Source: an uncultured Eubacterium sp.
GTDB taxonomy: Bacteria > Bacillota > Clostridia > Lachnospirales > Lachnospiraceae
Direction of reading: 5' to 3'
Assembly (NCBI GenBank): GCA_910584345.1
Contig: CAJTZX010000065.1
Coordinates: forward strand, 1-20,409
Length of the DNA: 20,409 bases
Positions 12,859-20,278 of this stretch are shown piece by piece. Position 1 is the stretch's first letter; each line of letters opens with the position of its first letter. Made by a program: the position numbers and the translations under genes. The notes under the pieces are model-generated. The model was not told the DNA's origin, did no database searches, and was given only the letters and a program-made list of their open reading frames with translations.

Positions 12859-13935
12859 ATGACCCGGCACAAACAAGCAAGAAAGGGTGAAATCAAAAGA
12901 GTGAAAAAAGCAACTATTGCAAAAAGAATTTTGTTCGGCTTATTTGGAACTACCGCATTAACATCATTCATTTTGTTTGTCTTAGACGCTTATTCCGCGA
13001 ATCAGGCAGCTTTGCACTCAGCAGTGCAGACAAACTCTACCATTACAGATAACGCAGCTCTGACAAATGAGACTGCCTTGCACACAAATGATGAAAATCT
13101 TTCCATCGGTACAAGTGAACGGCATATGCTTTTTCAGCCGCAGGACACCTCCCCTTCTCAGCCAGCCAATTTGTCCGTTCCTCAGCAGACAGATCCAATT
13201 CATGAACCGGAACCACAGGCCCAGTCTGACACAGTCTCAGACGACACGCAGAATGCTTCTGATCTTTTAACAAAACAAAATGACTCAAAATCAGAAAATG
13301 CTTCTGACCATAAAAAGAAGCAAAAGTCAGGCAAAAATAGAAGACAGTTCTGTACCGTTACCGAAGATTATTTTTCGGATGCATTGTTCATCGGTGATTC
13401 CCGGACAGTAGGTATGCTACAAAGCCATTTACTATCTAATGCGTCTTATTATGCTAAAACAGGGATCGGTATCGGTGATATTTTATCCGAACGGATCGTG
13501 AATGAAGGTGGCAGAATGATTTCTGTCCGAGATGCATTACATCTGCATTCCTTTAGCAAAGTATACATTATGATCGGTATCAATGATATCGCAAGCGGTG
13601 ACTCTGACTGGTTTACACAACAGTATCAGAATATTCTGGATACGATCCGCCAGACGCAGCCAGACGCTATTATTTATATTCAAGGAAATATCCCAATGAG
13701 CTATGGGACGCAGGATTTTGAAGGCTCATTAAATAATCATAATTTGTCGCTGAGAAATGAAGCCTCTCGTGCATTAGCAGATAAGAAATCTGTTTTTTAT
13801 CTGGATATTGACAAAATTTACGCAGACGAAAATGGTAATCTGCAGTCCTGTTATACAACAGACGGCCTGCATGTTATGCCAGACTATTATACGCTCTGGG
13901 TTGATTATCTGCTGCATCATGCCATTGTCTGTTAA
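12859..13935 (+). CDS. Membrane-anchored SGNH/GDSL-type hydrolase
   Basis: A 358-residue protein with a basic N-terminus, one membrane helix (about 23-43), a low-complexity linker rich in Ser, Thr, Asn, Gln, Asp and Pro (about 50-160), and an extracellular SGNH domain (about 165-355). Catalytic blocks are visible: Gly-Asp-Ser181 (block I), Gly-Ile-Asn242-Asp (block III) and Asp335-Gly-Leu-His338 (block V). Such proteins are esterases, often acting on acetyl groups of wall polymers; that substrate is a guess. The start is not certain: ATG 12859 has only a weak ribosome binding site, and GTG 12901 would still keep the anchor. Location next to the SEDS gene on the same strand hints at an envelope role for this region. 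Confidence 0.85.
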   Translation: MTRHKQARKGEIKRVKKATIAKRILFGLFGTTALTSFILFVLDAYSANQAALHSAVQTNSTITDNAALTNETALHTNDENLSIGTSERHMLFQPQDTSPSQPANLSVPQQTDPIHEPEPQAQSDTVSDDTQNASDLLTKQNDSKSENASDHKKKQKSGKNRRQFCTVTEDYFSDALFIGDSRTVGMLQSHLLSNASYYAKTGIGIGDILSERIVNEGGRMISVRDALHLHSFSKVYIMIGINDIASGDSDWFTQQYQNILDTIRQTQPDAIIYIQGNIPMSYGTQDFEGSLNNHNLSLRNEASRALADKKSVFYLDIDKIYADENGNLQSCYTTDGLHVMPDYYTLWVDYLLHHAIVC

Positions 13936-14006
13936 TAACATGCGATCCGCAGGAATCGGTCCGAGCGGTACCCGAATGAAATAAAAAAGAAAGCAGGAAT
14001 TTACAA

Positions 14007-14657
14007 ATGAAATATTCAGCTGTAATTTTTGATCTGGATGGAACTTTATTAAATACTTTGGAAGATCTTATGGATGCTACGAATTATGCATTAGAGCAAT
14101 ATGGATATCCGATCCGCACAATTGATGAAATACGCAATTTTGTCGGAAACGGTGCACGCAAGCTGATCGAACGCGCACTGCCAGACGGTACGGAAAATCC
14201 TGACTTTGAAGAAATACTTTCTGTCTTCCGCTCCTACTATACGGTACATTGTGAAGATAAAACACATGCTTATAATGGTGTGAAAGATTTATTGCAAGCT
14301 TTAAAATCAGCTGGATGCAAAATAGCAATCGTATCTAACAAACCGGACAACGCTGTAAAAGAACTCAATCAAACTCATTTTCATGATTTTGTACAGTCTG
14401 CCATTGGTGAAAAAGAAGGTATCCAAAGAAAACCTGCACCGGATATGGTAGAAAATGCACTGGCAGAATTAAATGCCCATAAGAAAGAAACTGTCTATAT
14501 CGGCGACTCTGACGTTGACATTCAAACAGCCGCCAATGCCGGACTTGATTGTATCTCAGTATCCTGGGGATTTCGAAATGCGGAATTTTTACAAAGATGC
14601 GGTGCTTCTATCATTGCAGATACCCCGCAGCAAGTCTATGATCTCATTCTTAGATGA
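14007..14657 (+). CDS. HAD-superfamily hydrolase, phosphoglycolate phosphatase-like
   Basis: A 216-residue HAD phosphatase with a helical cap domain of the Gph/PGMB subclass. Motif I is Phe-Asp9-Leu-Asp11-Gly-Thr-Leu-Leu-Asn-Thr with nucleophile and acid Asp residues. Motif II is the Ser of Ile-Val-Ser-Asn-Lys-Pro-Asp (about 107-113). Motif III is the Lys of Arg-Lys-Pro-Ala-Pro-Asp. Motif IV is Tyr-Ile-Gly-Asp-Ser-Asp-Val-Asp (about 165-172). Length and the Gly-Asn-Gly-Ala-Arg cap segment fit phosphoglycolate phosphatase, but substrate ranges in this family are wide, so I give no symbol. AGGAA lies 7 nt before the ATG. It is 71 bp downstream of the SGNH gene and may share its transcript. A long hairpin follows. 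Confidence 0.88.
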   Translation: MKYSAVIFDLDGTLLNTLEDLMDATNYALEQYGYPIRTIDEIRNFVGNGARKLIERALPDGTENPDFEEILSVFRSYYTVHCEDKTHAYNGVKDLLQALKSAGCKIAIVSNKPDNAVKELNQTHFHDFVQSAIGEKEGIQRKPAPDMVENALAELNAHKKETVYIGDSDVDIQTAANAGLDCISVSWGFRNAEFLQRCGASIIADTPQQVYDLILR

Positions 14658-14699
14658 GAAGAGATGATCTGACTGCCTGTTTTCCGGCTTTGTAGCCCA

Positions 14700-14753
14700 A
14701 CGAACGAATCCTGTATGCTGCTAAGTAATTTAGCACATATAGGATTCGTTCGT
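14700..14753. terminator. 54-nt long hairpin between convergent genes
   Basis: ACGAACGAATCCT (14700-14712) pairs perfectly with AGGATTCGTTCGT (14741-14753). The pairing continues as G-T, TATG/CATA and, past a bulged C, TGCTAA/TTAGCA, closing on a 5-nt loop. It lies between the HAD gene (+) and the XRE gene (-). Only CTTTAG follows on the plus strand and no T-run follows on the minus strand, so it is a weak match to an intrinsic terminator despite the strong stem. It probably still marks the 3' end of one or both transcripts. Confidence 0.6.
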
Positions 14754-14784
14754 CTTTAGATGTACTCGGTTATTGCCTTTACAG

Positions 14785-15162
14785 CTAAGTATGCTCCCAC
14801 GGAACTTCCATCACTGGGAGTACTTTTTGTATAGAAGTATAATTTACAATTCCATATCCGCTATGCAAAAAAATCTCCCTCTGCATTGGCGTCATTGCAC
14901 GAAACAGATTCAACAAACTTTGTTCCTGTTCCGCCGACGGCTGGGTGAGAGTATCCTCCTTCGTTGAAGTAACACATAAAATATAATCTGCTGATACCTG
15001 AAAATAGATTGCCATATCTCTAACCATAGTTACATCCGGGCAGCGGCGTCCGGTAATATAACTTCCAAGACTATCTGCAGAAATATGCAAATCTTTTGCA
15101 ATTTCCTGTCTGTTTTTTGGATGTCTTTTTACCAGATACCGAATACGTTCTGCCATCGCCAT
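14785..15162 (-). CDS. XRE-family helix-turn-helix regulator
   Basis: A 125-residue Cro/CI-type DNA-binding protein. The HTH spans about residues 5-60: Asn-Arg-Gln-Glu-Ile-Ala-Lys-Asp-Leu-His-Ile-Ser (helix 2), Ser-Leu-Gly-Ser-Tyr-Ile-Thr-Gly-Arg-Arg-Cys-Pro-Asp (helix 3 and turn) and Met-Ala-Ile-Tyr-Phe-Gln-Val-Ser-Ala-Asp-Tyr-Ile-Leu (helices 4-5). The C-terminal half (about 75-125) is a short helical segment without a recognised ligand or protease domain. The frame is open upstream to 15258, into the SDR gene. I placed the start at ATG 15162, about 11 nt after GGAGGG, where the HTH domain begins normally. Another ATG two codons later is possible. Targets are unknown. Confidence 0.85.
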   Translation of the reverse strand: MAMAERIRYLVKRHPKNRQEIAKDLHISADSLGSYITGRRCPDVTMVRDMAIYFQVSADYILCVTSTKEDTLTQPSAEQEQSLLNLFRAMTPMQREIFLHSGYGIVNYTSIQKVLPVMEVPWEHT

Positions 15163-15241
15163 AAATATCACATCCCTCCAGCAGTCCTTTTCTGGATTCA
15201 CCTTGTAATATATTTTAGCATAACGTATCATCTGACAAAAG

Positions 15242-15970
15242 TCAAATCCAACCTCCATCCAATCGTATAATCTGCCCTGTCAGATAGTCATTTCCTGACA
15301 ATAACTGCCACACGAGCTGCGCTACTTCATTCGCTGTTCCAAATCTGCCCGCCGGAATTTCATTTTCTAATTCTTCCCGCTCCGGTTGACTAAAATCTGC
15401 GTTCATGCGTGTGTCAATGCATCCACATGCAATCGCATTCACCTGAATTCCACTTGGCGCCAATTCTTTTGCCAGCGCTTTTGTCAGCGCATTGACGCCG
15501 CCTTTTGCCGCAGAGTAGGCTACTTCGCAGGAAGCGCCCACCTCTCCCCACACTGAAGAAATATTGACAATCTTTCCTGATTTCTTTTGCACCATTCCTG
15601 TAATAACCTGCCTGCAGCAATAAAATACGGAGGACAAATTCGTATCCAGTACCGTCTGCCAATCGCACACCGACATCTCGCTCAGCAACCCAATGTGTGA
15701 AATGCCGGCATTGTTTATCAGCCAGTCTACGGTTCCCAAATACTCCCGCGTCTTCGTAAACATCTGACTAACCGCTGCCGCATCTCCAATATCCCCCATC
15801 AGAGGTAAAGTCATAATCCCATACCGATTTCCCAAATCCCGGCATATTTCTATTAACACCTCCTGGCTGTTTTTACAGTTCAGAGCTAAATGGCAGCCTT
15901 TCGCAGCCAATTGATATGCTATTGCTTTTCCTATCCCATGCGAAGCTCCTGAAATAAATGCTGTTTTCAT
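15242..15970 (-). CDS. SDR family oxidoreductase, FabG-like
   Basis: A 242-residue classical short-chain dehydrogenase/reductase. It has the cofactor motif Ser-Gly-Ala-Ser-His-Gly-Ile-Gly (7-14), Asn-Asn-Ala-Gly (86-89), and the catalytic set Asn111, Ser138/139, Tyr152 and Lys156 in Tyr-Ser-Ala-Ala-Lys. The C-terminal Gly-Gln-Ile-Ile-Arg-Leu-Asp-Gly-Gly resembles 3-oxoacyl-ACP reductase (FabG). No fatty-acid genes are adjacent, so the true substrate is open. GGGAGGG lies about 7 nt before ATG 15970. A longer open frame reaching 16108 crosses DNA without coding character. The gene is 240 bp downstream of the DIP1984 gene and may not share its operon. Confidence 0.9.
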   Translation of the reverse strand: MKTAFISGASHGIGKAIAYQLAAKGCHLALNCKNSQEVLIEICRDLGNRYGIMTLPLMGDIGDAAAVSQMFTKTREYLGTVDWLINNAGISHIGLLSEMSVCDWQTVLDTNLSSVFYCCRQVITGMVQKKSGKIVNISSVWGEVGASCEVAYSAAKGGVNALTKALAKELAPSGIQVNAIACGCIDTRMNADFSQPEREELENEIPAGRFGTANEVAQLVWQLLSGNDYLTGQIIRLDGGWI

Positions 15971-16210
15971 CCCCATTCCCTCCCTCATCTGACAGCTGAC
16001 GTTATGGTAGTAAATATAAAATATAACAATACACATGTTTTTATACAGGGCATGCATTGTAACAAAAGGAATCGAACCTTCTAAGGCTGCCCACGCCTCT
16101 GCCAGCATACGGCACCTTCTCTGCCGCCGGAGATCACATCCACCCTGTCAGATTACCTGCTTATAAAACAGTTACCAAAAAATTTATTCCGTCTGGCTCT
16201 ATAAAAGCCT

Positions 16211-16663
16211 TTATATAAGCTCCGTCGTCCAATTCAATTCCTGAATCTGTTCATCTGTTTCCCGCAGTTCTTTTGCCAGCAGATCCACTTTCTTTTGCAG
16301 CTCAGCTACCGGCACCGTACTTTTGATTTTAATTTCCGAACGTGTCAGACGATCTACTTTATTGCTGGCATTCTCTAAAAAATTACGTGTAATCTGAATC
16401 TTATTTTTTAAACAGTCTCTATGAGCCAACATTTCCGTAAGTGTTCTCCCGTCATGTTCTGTACGGCTATTTGTTAAATTAATACGTGTCATCAGTTCCT
16501 CTACTCTGATGATTGTGCGATCTAATTCTTCCATGAGCGCATCGGGAGATTCCGATGGTTCTTCACCCTCCTGCACTTTTGCATTACTATTCAACCGCAT
16601 TCCAATCTCTGAAAGTCTGCTTTGTAAATCCGCTCTTTCTGATAATGCTGTCGCCAGCTTCAT
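16211..16663 (-). CDS. DIP1984 family protein
   Basis: A 150-residue, highly helical protein matching the DIP1984 (septicolysin-like) family: N-terminal Lys-Leu-Ala-Thr-Ala-Leu-Ser-Glu-Arg-Ala-Asp-Leu-Gln, a middle Ile-Asn-Leu-Thr-Asn-Ser-Arg-Thr...Asp-Gly-Arg-Thr-Leu-Thr-Glu-Met-Leu-Ala-His-Arg-Asp, and a C-terminal Asn-Trp-Thr-Thr-Glu-Leu. Long Leu/Ile/Lys/Glu heptads suggest coiled coils. No signal peptide is visible. The name septicolysin refers to a reported pore-forming relative; I see no basis to call this a toxin. It begins 15 bp after the cysteine synthase stop, with AAGGAGG upstream, so it is co-transcribed with sulfur-assimilation genes. Why it is there is unknown. Confidence 0.88.
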   Translation of the reverse strand: MKLATALSERADLQSRLSEIGMRLNSNAKVQEGEEPSESPDALMEELDRTIIRVEELMTRINLTNSRTEHDGRTLTEMLAHRDCLKNKIQITRNFLENASNKVDRLTRSEIKIKSTVPVAELQKKVDLLAKELRETDEQIQELNWTTELI

Positions 16664-16678
16664 CCTCTCAGCCTCCTT

Positions 16679-17608
16679 TTAATAATCAAACATCGGCGTA
16701 GACAAATATCTTTCTCCCGTATCCGGAAATACTGCTACGATTGTTTTTCCTTTGTTTTCCGGGCGTTTTGCCAGCTCCGTTGCTGCCCAAAGAGCCGCAC
16801 CTGAAGAAATCCCTACTAAAATACCTTCTGTACCTGCAATCTCTCTTCCCTTTTCAAATGCATCCTCATGATCTACTTGAATAATTTCATCATATATTTC
16901 TGTATTCAACGTCTCAGGTACAAATCCCGCACCAATTCCTTGTATCTTATGTGCTCCCGGTCTGCCTTCTGATAAAACCGGAGAAGCTGATGGCTCCACT
17001 GCCACAATTTTAATTTCCGGATTTTTTGATTTTAAATACTCACCTGTACCTGTAATCGTACCACCAGTGCCTATACCCGCTACCAGAAAATCTATGTTTC
17101 CATCGGTATCTTTCCAGATTTCCGGTCCAGTCGTCTCACGGTGTACCTGCGGATTCAGCTGATTTACAAACTGGCCAGGAATAAAGCTTCCTTCTATTTC
17201 TGCGGCGAGCTCTTCTGCTTTTGCAATAGCTCCTTTCATCCCTTTGGCGCCATCCGTCAGCACCAGCTGTGCCCCATAAGCTTTCATCAGATTACGCCGT
17301 TCCACACTCATTGTCTCCGGCATCGTAATAATCACACGTATACCAAGCGACGCTGCAATTGCCGCAAGCCCAATACCGGTATTCCCACTCGTCGGTTCTA
17401 TAATAACCGAATCTTTATGAATGCTGCCATTTTGCAATGCTTCCAATAAAATCTTTTTTGCAACGCGGTCTTTCACGCTTCCAGCCGGATTAAAATATTC
17501 CAATTTTGCAAGAATGACCGCTCCTAAACTGTTATTTTTTCTATAATGCGTGAGTTCCAAAATTGGTGTATTTCCAACCAACTCGGTAACATTTTTATAG
17601 ATTCCCAT
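16679..17608 (-). CDS. cysK: Cysteine synthase A (O-acetylserine sulfhydrylase)
   Basis: A 309-residue PLP enzyme that makes cysteine from O-acetylserine and sulfide. The PLP lysine is Lys46 in Gly-Ser-Val-Lys-Asp-Arg. The substrate loop Thr-Ser-Gly-Asn-Thr-Gly is at 73-78, the phosphate-binding Gly-Thr-Gly-Gly-Thr is near 180, and Gly-Ile-Ser-Ser-Gly-Ala-Ala lies near 267. The N-terminus Val-Gly-Asn-Thr-Pro-Ile is standard and the length is normal. AAGGAAG lies 8 nt before the ATG. It follows the O-acetylhomoserine sulfhydrylase gene by 41 bp and shares its promoter. The pair covers sulfide incorporation into both cysteine and homocysteine. Confidence 0.95.
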   Translation of the reverse strand: MGIYKNVTELVGNTPILELTHYRKNNSLGAVILAKLEYFNPAGSVKDRVAKKILLEALQNGSIHKDSVIIEPTSGNTGIGLAAIAASLGIRVIITMPETMSVERRNLMKAYGAQLVLTDGAKGMKGAIAKAEELAAEIEGSFIPGQFVNQLNPQVHRETTGPEIWKDTDGNIDFLVAGIGTGGTITGTGEYLKSKNPEIKIVAVEPSASPVLSEGRPGAHKIQGIGAGFVPETLNTEIYDEIIQVDHEDAFEKGREIAGTEGILVGISSGAALWAATELAKRPENKGKTIVAVFPDTGERYLSTPMFDY

Positions 17609-17649
17609 GAAATATACTTCCTTTCTGCTCTATGCTAAGACAGCATCGG

Positions 17650-18957
17650 CTACTTTACCGCCTCAAATGCCTCTTTCAAATCTTCTATAATATCATCAAT
17701 ATGCTCTGTCCCTATAGATAACCGTATCGTATTTGGCCGTATACCCGCACCCAACAGTTCATCTTCCGCCATCTGCGAATGTGTCGTACTTGCCGGATGG
17801 ATCACGAGTGATTTTACGTCTGCAACATTTGCCAGCAAAGAAAATAACTCCAGATGGTCAATAAAATCTTTTGCCTTGCGCGCATCGCCCTTAATTTCAA
17901 AAGTAAAAATAGAACCTGCACCATGCAGAAAATATTTTTTGTATAATTCCTGCTGTTGCAAATCTTTGCTTACCGAAGGATGATGCACTGCTTCTACTTG
18001 CGGATGATGATTCAGATATTGTACTACTTTCAACGCATTTTCAACATGCCGCTCTACTCTTAACGACAATGTCTCTAATCCCTGTAAAAACAAAAAAGCA
18101 TGAAAAGGGGAAAGCACTGCCCCGGTATCCCGCAGCAAAATCGCTCGTATTCTGGTTACAAATGCTGCTGCCCCGACTGCCTTTGTAAAACTAATTCCAT
18201 GATAACTTGGATTTGGTTCTGTAATATGCTCAAACTTGCCGGATGCCTCCCAGTCAAACCTGCCAGCATCTACAATCACGCCCCCAATCGCTGTTCCATG
18301 TCCGCCAATAAATTTCGTTGCAGAATGTATTACAACATCTGCACCATAAGAAATAGGCCGTACCAGGTAAGGCGTTGCAAACGTATTATCTACTACAAGT
18401 GGGATCTTATGTGCATGAGCAATTTTGGCAATTGCCTCTATATCGGTAACATCTGAATTTGGATTTCCCAATGTTTCCACAAAGACCGCTTTCGTATTTT
18501 CCAAAATAGCCTCATTGACCTCATCAAAATTAGAAATATTTACAAACGTTGCTGTAATCCCATACTGCACCAGCGTGTGCGCCAATAGATTATAAGTGCC
18601 TCCGTAAATATTTTTTGCCGCAACAATATGACCACCTGCCAACGCAAGATTTTGAATCGTATAAGAAATTGCTGCTGCTCCTGATGCTACTGCCAATGCA
18701 GCCACCCCGCCTTCCAGCTTTGCAATTCTTTGTTCAAAGATATCTTGCGTAGGATTTGTCAGTCTGCCATAAATATTCCCTGCATCTGTCAGATCAAATC
18801 TCGCCTGGGCATGATCGGAGTTGTGAAATACATAAGAAGTTGTCTGATAGATTGGTACTGCACGTGCATCTGTAACCGGATCCGGCTGTTCCTGTCCTGC
18901 ATGTAGCTGTAATGTTTCAAACCGCAATTGTCTGTTATTATATGCTTTCTTTGCCAT
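17650..18957 (-). CDS. metY: O-acetylhomoserine sulfhydrylase (aminocarboxypropyltransferase)
   Basis: A 435-residue PLP enzyme of the Cys/Met metabolism family that forms homocysteine from O-acetylhomoserine and sulfide. The N-terminus Arg-Phe-Glu-Thr-Leu-Gln-Leu-His-Ala-Gly-Gln-Glu...Ala-Arg-Ala-Val-Pro-Ile-Tyr-Gln-Thr-Thr-Ser-Tyr is diagnostic for the MetY branch. The PLP lysine is Lys215 in Ser-Ala-Thr-Lys-Phe-Ile-Gly-Gly-His-Gly. The C-terminal Ser-Leu-Val-Ile-His-Pro-Ala-Ser-Thr-Thr-His and Ile-Arg-Leu-Ser-Ile-Gly-Thr-Glu motifs are present. The length (about 430) separates it from shorter cystathionine synthases and lyases. The frame opens at 18990, but GGAGG 9 nt before ATG 18957 decides the start. 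It is the first gene of the metY-cysK-DIP1984 operon. Confidence 0.95.
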   Translation of the reverse strand: MAKKAYNNRQLRFETLQLHAGQEQPDPVTDARAVPIYQTTSYVFHNSDHAQARFDLTDAGNIYGRLTNPTQDIFEQRIAKLEGGVAALAVASGAAAISYTIQNLALAGGHIVAAKNIYGGTYNLLAHTLVQYGITATFVNISNFDEVNEAILENTKAVFVETLGNPNSDVTDIEAIAKIAHAHKIPLVVDNTFATPYLVRPISYGADVVIHSATKFIGGHGTAIGGVIVDAGRFDWEASGKFEHITEPNPSYHGISFTKAVGAAAFVTRIRAILLRDTGAVLSPFHAFLFLQGLETLSLRVERHVENALKVVQYLNHHPQVEAVHHPSVSKDLQQQELYKKYFLHGAGSIFTFEIKGDARKAKDFIDHLELFSLLANVADVKSLVIHPASTTHSQMAEDELLGAGIRPNTIRLSIGTEHIDDIIEDLKEAFEAVK

Positions 18958-19069
18958 GATACATTTCCTCCATACTCTCTTGTTGTACATGATCCATTTT
19001 CACTTATGGAAACAGCCATAAAGAAACATCCGTTTTCATAGTTACTTGATAGGATTTTTGCATAGTGAA

Positions 19070-19098
19070 AGTATATCCTAGTTTTCCCATCGTGTCAA
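19070..19098 (-). promoter_or_regulatory. Promoter of the metY-cysK operon
   Basis: On the minus strand a perfect TTGACA (19098-19093), 17-nt spacer and TATACT (19075-19070) start just after the stop of the upstream Cys-rich gene. The predicted leader is about 105 nt. I see no S-box or T-box hallmark in it. Two CATAGT hexamers on the plus strand (19037 and 19061), 24 bp apart, could be an operator, but that is weak. Confidence 0.8.
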
Positions 19099-19106
19099 TA
19101 GGAATA

Positions 19107-19346
19107 TTAATGTTTCATCAGCAACTTTACAATTGCATCGTAATGATCCGGTTGATGCGGAAAAGTGCAATCCGTACACACTTTCAGCTTTCCATGCTCT
19201 TTGTCCATATATTGGGGATTTCCTGGGCACTTTTCATATTGATACAGGGGGCAATAACAAAATAGACAATTAAACTCCTTTAATCCCTTATGACATGGAA
19301 AGTATTTACAATCTCTGTTTTCAAAAAAACAATAAGAATTTTTCAT
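19107..19346 (-). CDS. Cysteine-rich small domain protein (probable metal binding)
   Basis: A 79-residue protein that fits the family known as the cysteine-rich small domain (PF04071 as I recall). Nine cysteines are visible, at 6, 13, 18, 27, 30, 32, 40, 57 and 60, plus histidines at 19 and 63, in the pattern Phe-Pro-Cys-His, Asn-Cys-Leu-Phe-Cys-Tyr-Cys-Pro-Leu-Tyr and Cys-Thr-Asp-Cys-Thr-Phe-Pro-His. This suggests zinc or Fe-S binding; the function is unknown, and relatives often sit near cobalamin genes, none of which are here. ATG 19346 has AAGGAG 7 nt upstream; the longer frame to 19415 overlaps the GNAT gene and lacks a site. The start is 4 nt after the GNAT stop, so the two are coupled. 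Confidence 0.88.
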   Translation of the reverse strand: MKNSYCFFENRDCKYFPCHKGLKEFNCLFCYCPLYQYEKCPGNPQYMDKEHGKLKVCTDCTFPHQPDHYDAIVKLLMKH

Positions 19347-19350
19347 TGCT

Positions 19351-19890
19351 TCACTCCTTACCACAATTAGAAAACAAAAAAATGCCGTCTTCATACCGGC
19401 TATTTTTACCCACATATGCTTTCAATACATTTTCCCAAAATAAATATGCCTGCTTACTTCCATAGGATGGCGAAACCTCCCAGTTTCCGGGATATTTGTC
19501 AAAACACATAACTGCTGCTTTCTTACCAATATTATTTCTTCGAAACTTCGGCAATACCATAAATTCTGCTATACTATGACCGAAAGCGAATTTCTGCACA
19601 TAGGTATTTATCATGACGAATCCCAAAAGCTTATTTGTTTCCTTCTTCTTTATAAAAAATGCATCTCTTCCTTCTTCCGTAAAATAGTTTTCAAACCATA
19701 AATATTCAAATAATCCATCTTCATTCATATCATTCTGATCGTTTAAACTTTCTTCAAATAATGAATATTGTAAAAGCCTGTATAATACATCCTTTTTACA
19801 TTCTTCCACTGCTTCCAATTTAACATCCATGTTTTCTACTTTTGTATACAATCTTTCAAACCAAATCTTTTCCTTTTCTGTTAATGCCAT
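19351..19890 (-). CDS. GNAT family N-acetyltransferase
   Basis: A 179-residue protein with the GNAT core: Asp-Ala-Phe-Phe-Ile-Lys-Lys-Lys...Leu-Leu-Gly-Phe-Val-Met-Ile-Asn (strands 2-3), Ala-Glu-Phe-Met-Val-Leu-Pro-Lys-Phe-Arg-Arg-Asn-Asn-Ile-Gly-Lys-Lys-Ala-Ala (about 108-126, strand 4 and the acetyl-CoA loop Arg-x-x-x-x-Gly-Lys) and Tyr-Gly-Ser-Lys-Gln-Ala-Tyr-Leu-Phe-Trp near the C-terminus. An N-terminal helical stretch of about 35 residues precedes the domain. A G-rich tract lies about 8 nt before ATG 19890. The acceptor is unknown. It is the first gene of a two-gene unit with the Cys-rich protein; no convincing promoter is visible upstream. Confidence 0.85.
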   Translation of the reverse strand: MALTEKEKIWFERLYTKVENMDVKLEAVEECKKDVLYRLLQYSLFEESLNDQNDMNEDGLFEYLWFENYFTEEGRDAFFIKKKETNKLLGFVMINTYVQKFAFGHSIAEFMVLPKFRRNNIGKKAAVMCFDKYPGNWEVSPSYGSKQAYLFWENVLKAYVGKNSRYEDGIFLFSNCGKE

Positions 19891-20278
19891 TCGAGATGTC
19901 CCCCGTATCTTTATTTGTTACTGCCTTGATCGCTCTTTTCTATACACTGTAAGGCTGTCAATATGAATGCGTTTCTATCTGGCAGAGCAAAACTTATCCA
20001 TTTTTTTGAAACAACACATTTTATCTAAGTATGCTTTCTTTGTATTTCCACCACACACTCTGTATGGCACGAGACGACAGGAAGTACGTCATTTCCCAGT
20101 CAGTTCGTCCAACTTAATCCATCACCCTTTTTATGCTCTCGTCCGTAGGCGGAAACTTATCCATATCTCTACTAACATTTCTGTTATCACCGTGCAATTT
20201 CGTAATTGACACAAACTACAATGATCTATAATCAATCACTATACAAAAATAAGGTTCTTATCAAAATAATTATGCATT
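19891..20278. other. Gene-poor stretch with possible degenerate coding remnant
   Basis: This 388-bp gap has no credible intact gene. On the minus strand a frame from ATG 20164 gives 16 residues starting Met-Asp-Lys-Phe-Pro-Pro-Thr-Asp-Glu-Ser, hits TAA, then continues open for about 30 codons. The 12-mer AAACTTATCCAT occurs twice (19990-20001 and 20153-20164), with a near copy at 20111-20122. It may be decayed coding DNA or a dispersed intergenic repeat; neither is proven. A plus-strand frame at 19967-20209 has unlikely composition. Confidence 0.3.
20244..20261 (-). terminator. Weak terminator-like hairpin after the truncated 3'-edge gene
   Basis: On the minus strand ATAAG, a 3-nt loop and CTTAT are followed directly by TTTTT, about 18 nt after the stop of the gene that enters from the window edge. 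The stem is only 5 bp and AT-rich, so this is a modest match. Confidence 0.35.

Noticed and set aside
13936..14006. Hairpin after the SGNH gene (CCGC/GCGG, GGT/ACC)
   Set aside because: Stems of 3-4 bp without a T-run are below what I would call a terminator.
15163..15258. Longer XRE protein starting at 15258
   Set aside because: The extension enters the SDR gene's 3' end and adds residues not seen in the HTH family; the site before 15162 is better.
15971..16108. Longer SDR protein starting at 16108
   Set aside because: SDR proteins start a few residues before the Gly motif, as from 15970; the extra part is Cys- and aromatic-rich with no domain.
16055..16180. Possible tRNA or selenocysteine tRNA on the minus strand, suggested by a T-loop-like GGTTCGATTCC
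   Set aside because: The T-arm-like piece is there, but no matching 7-8 bp acceptor strand lies at the right distance and the only anticodon-arm-like hairpin (TGCC/GGCA) lacks a sensible anticodon loop. GTAAC/GTTAC pairing would need about 118 nt. Treated as chance.
18958..19065. SAM or T-box riboswitch in the metY leader
   Set aside because: The leader is about 105 nt and shows none of the conserved S-box core or T-box sequences, and no terminator hairpin precedes the start codon.
20215..20236. Plus-strand promoter TTGACA...TATAAT near the right end
   Set aside because: The spacer is only 15 nt and the direction is against the truncated minus-strand gene, with no plus-strand gene following.
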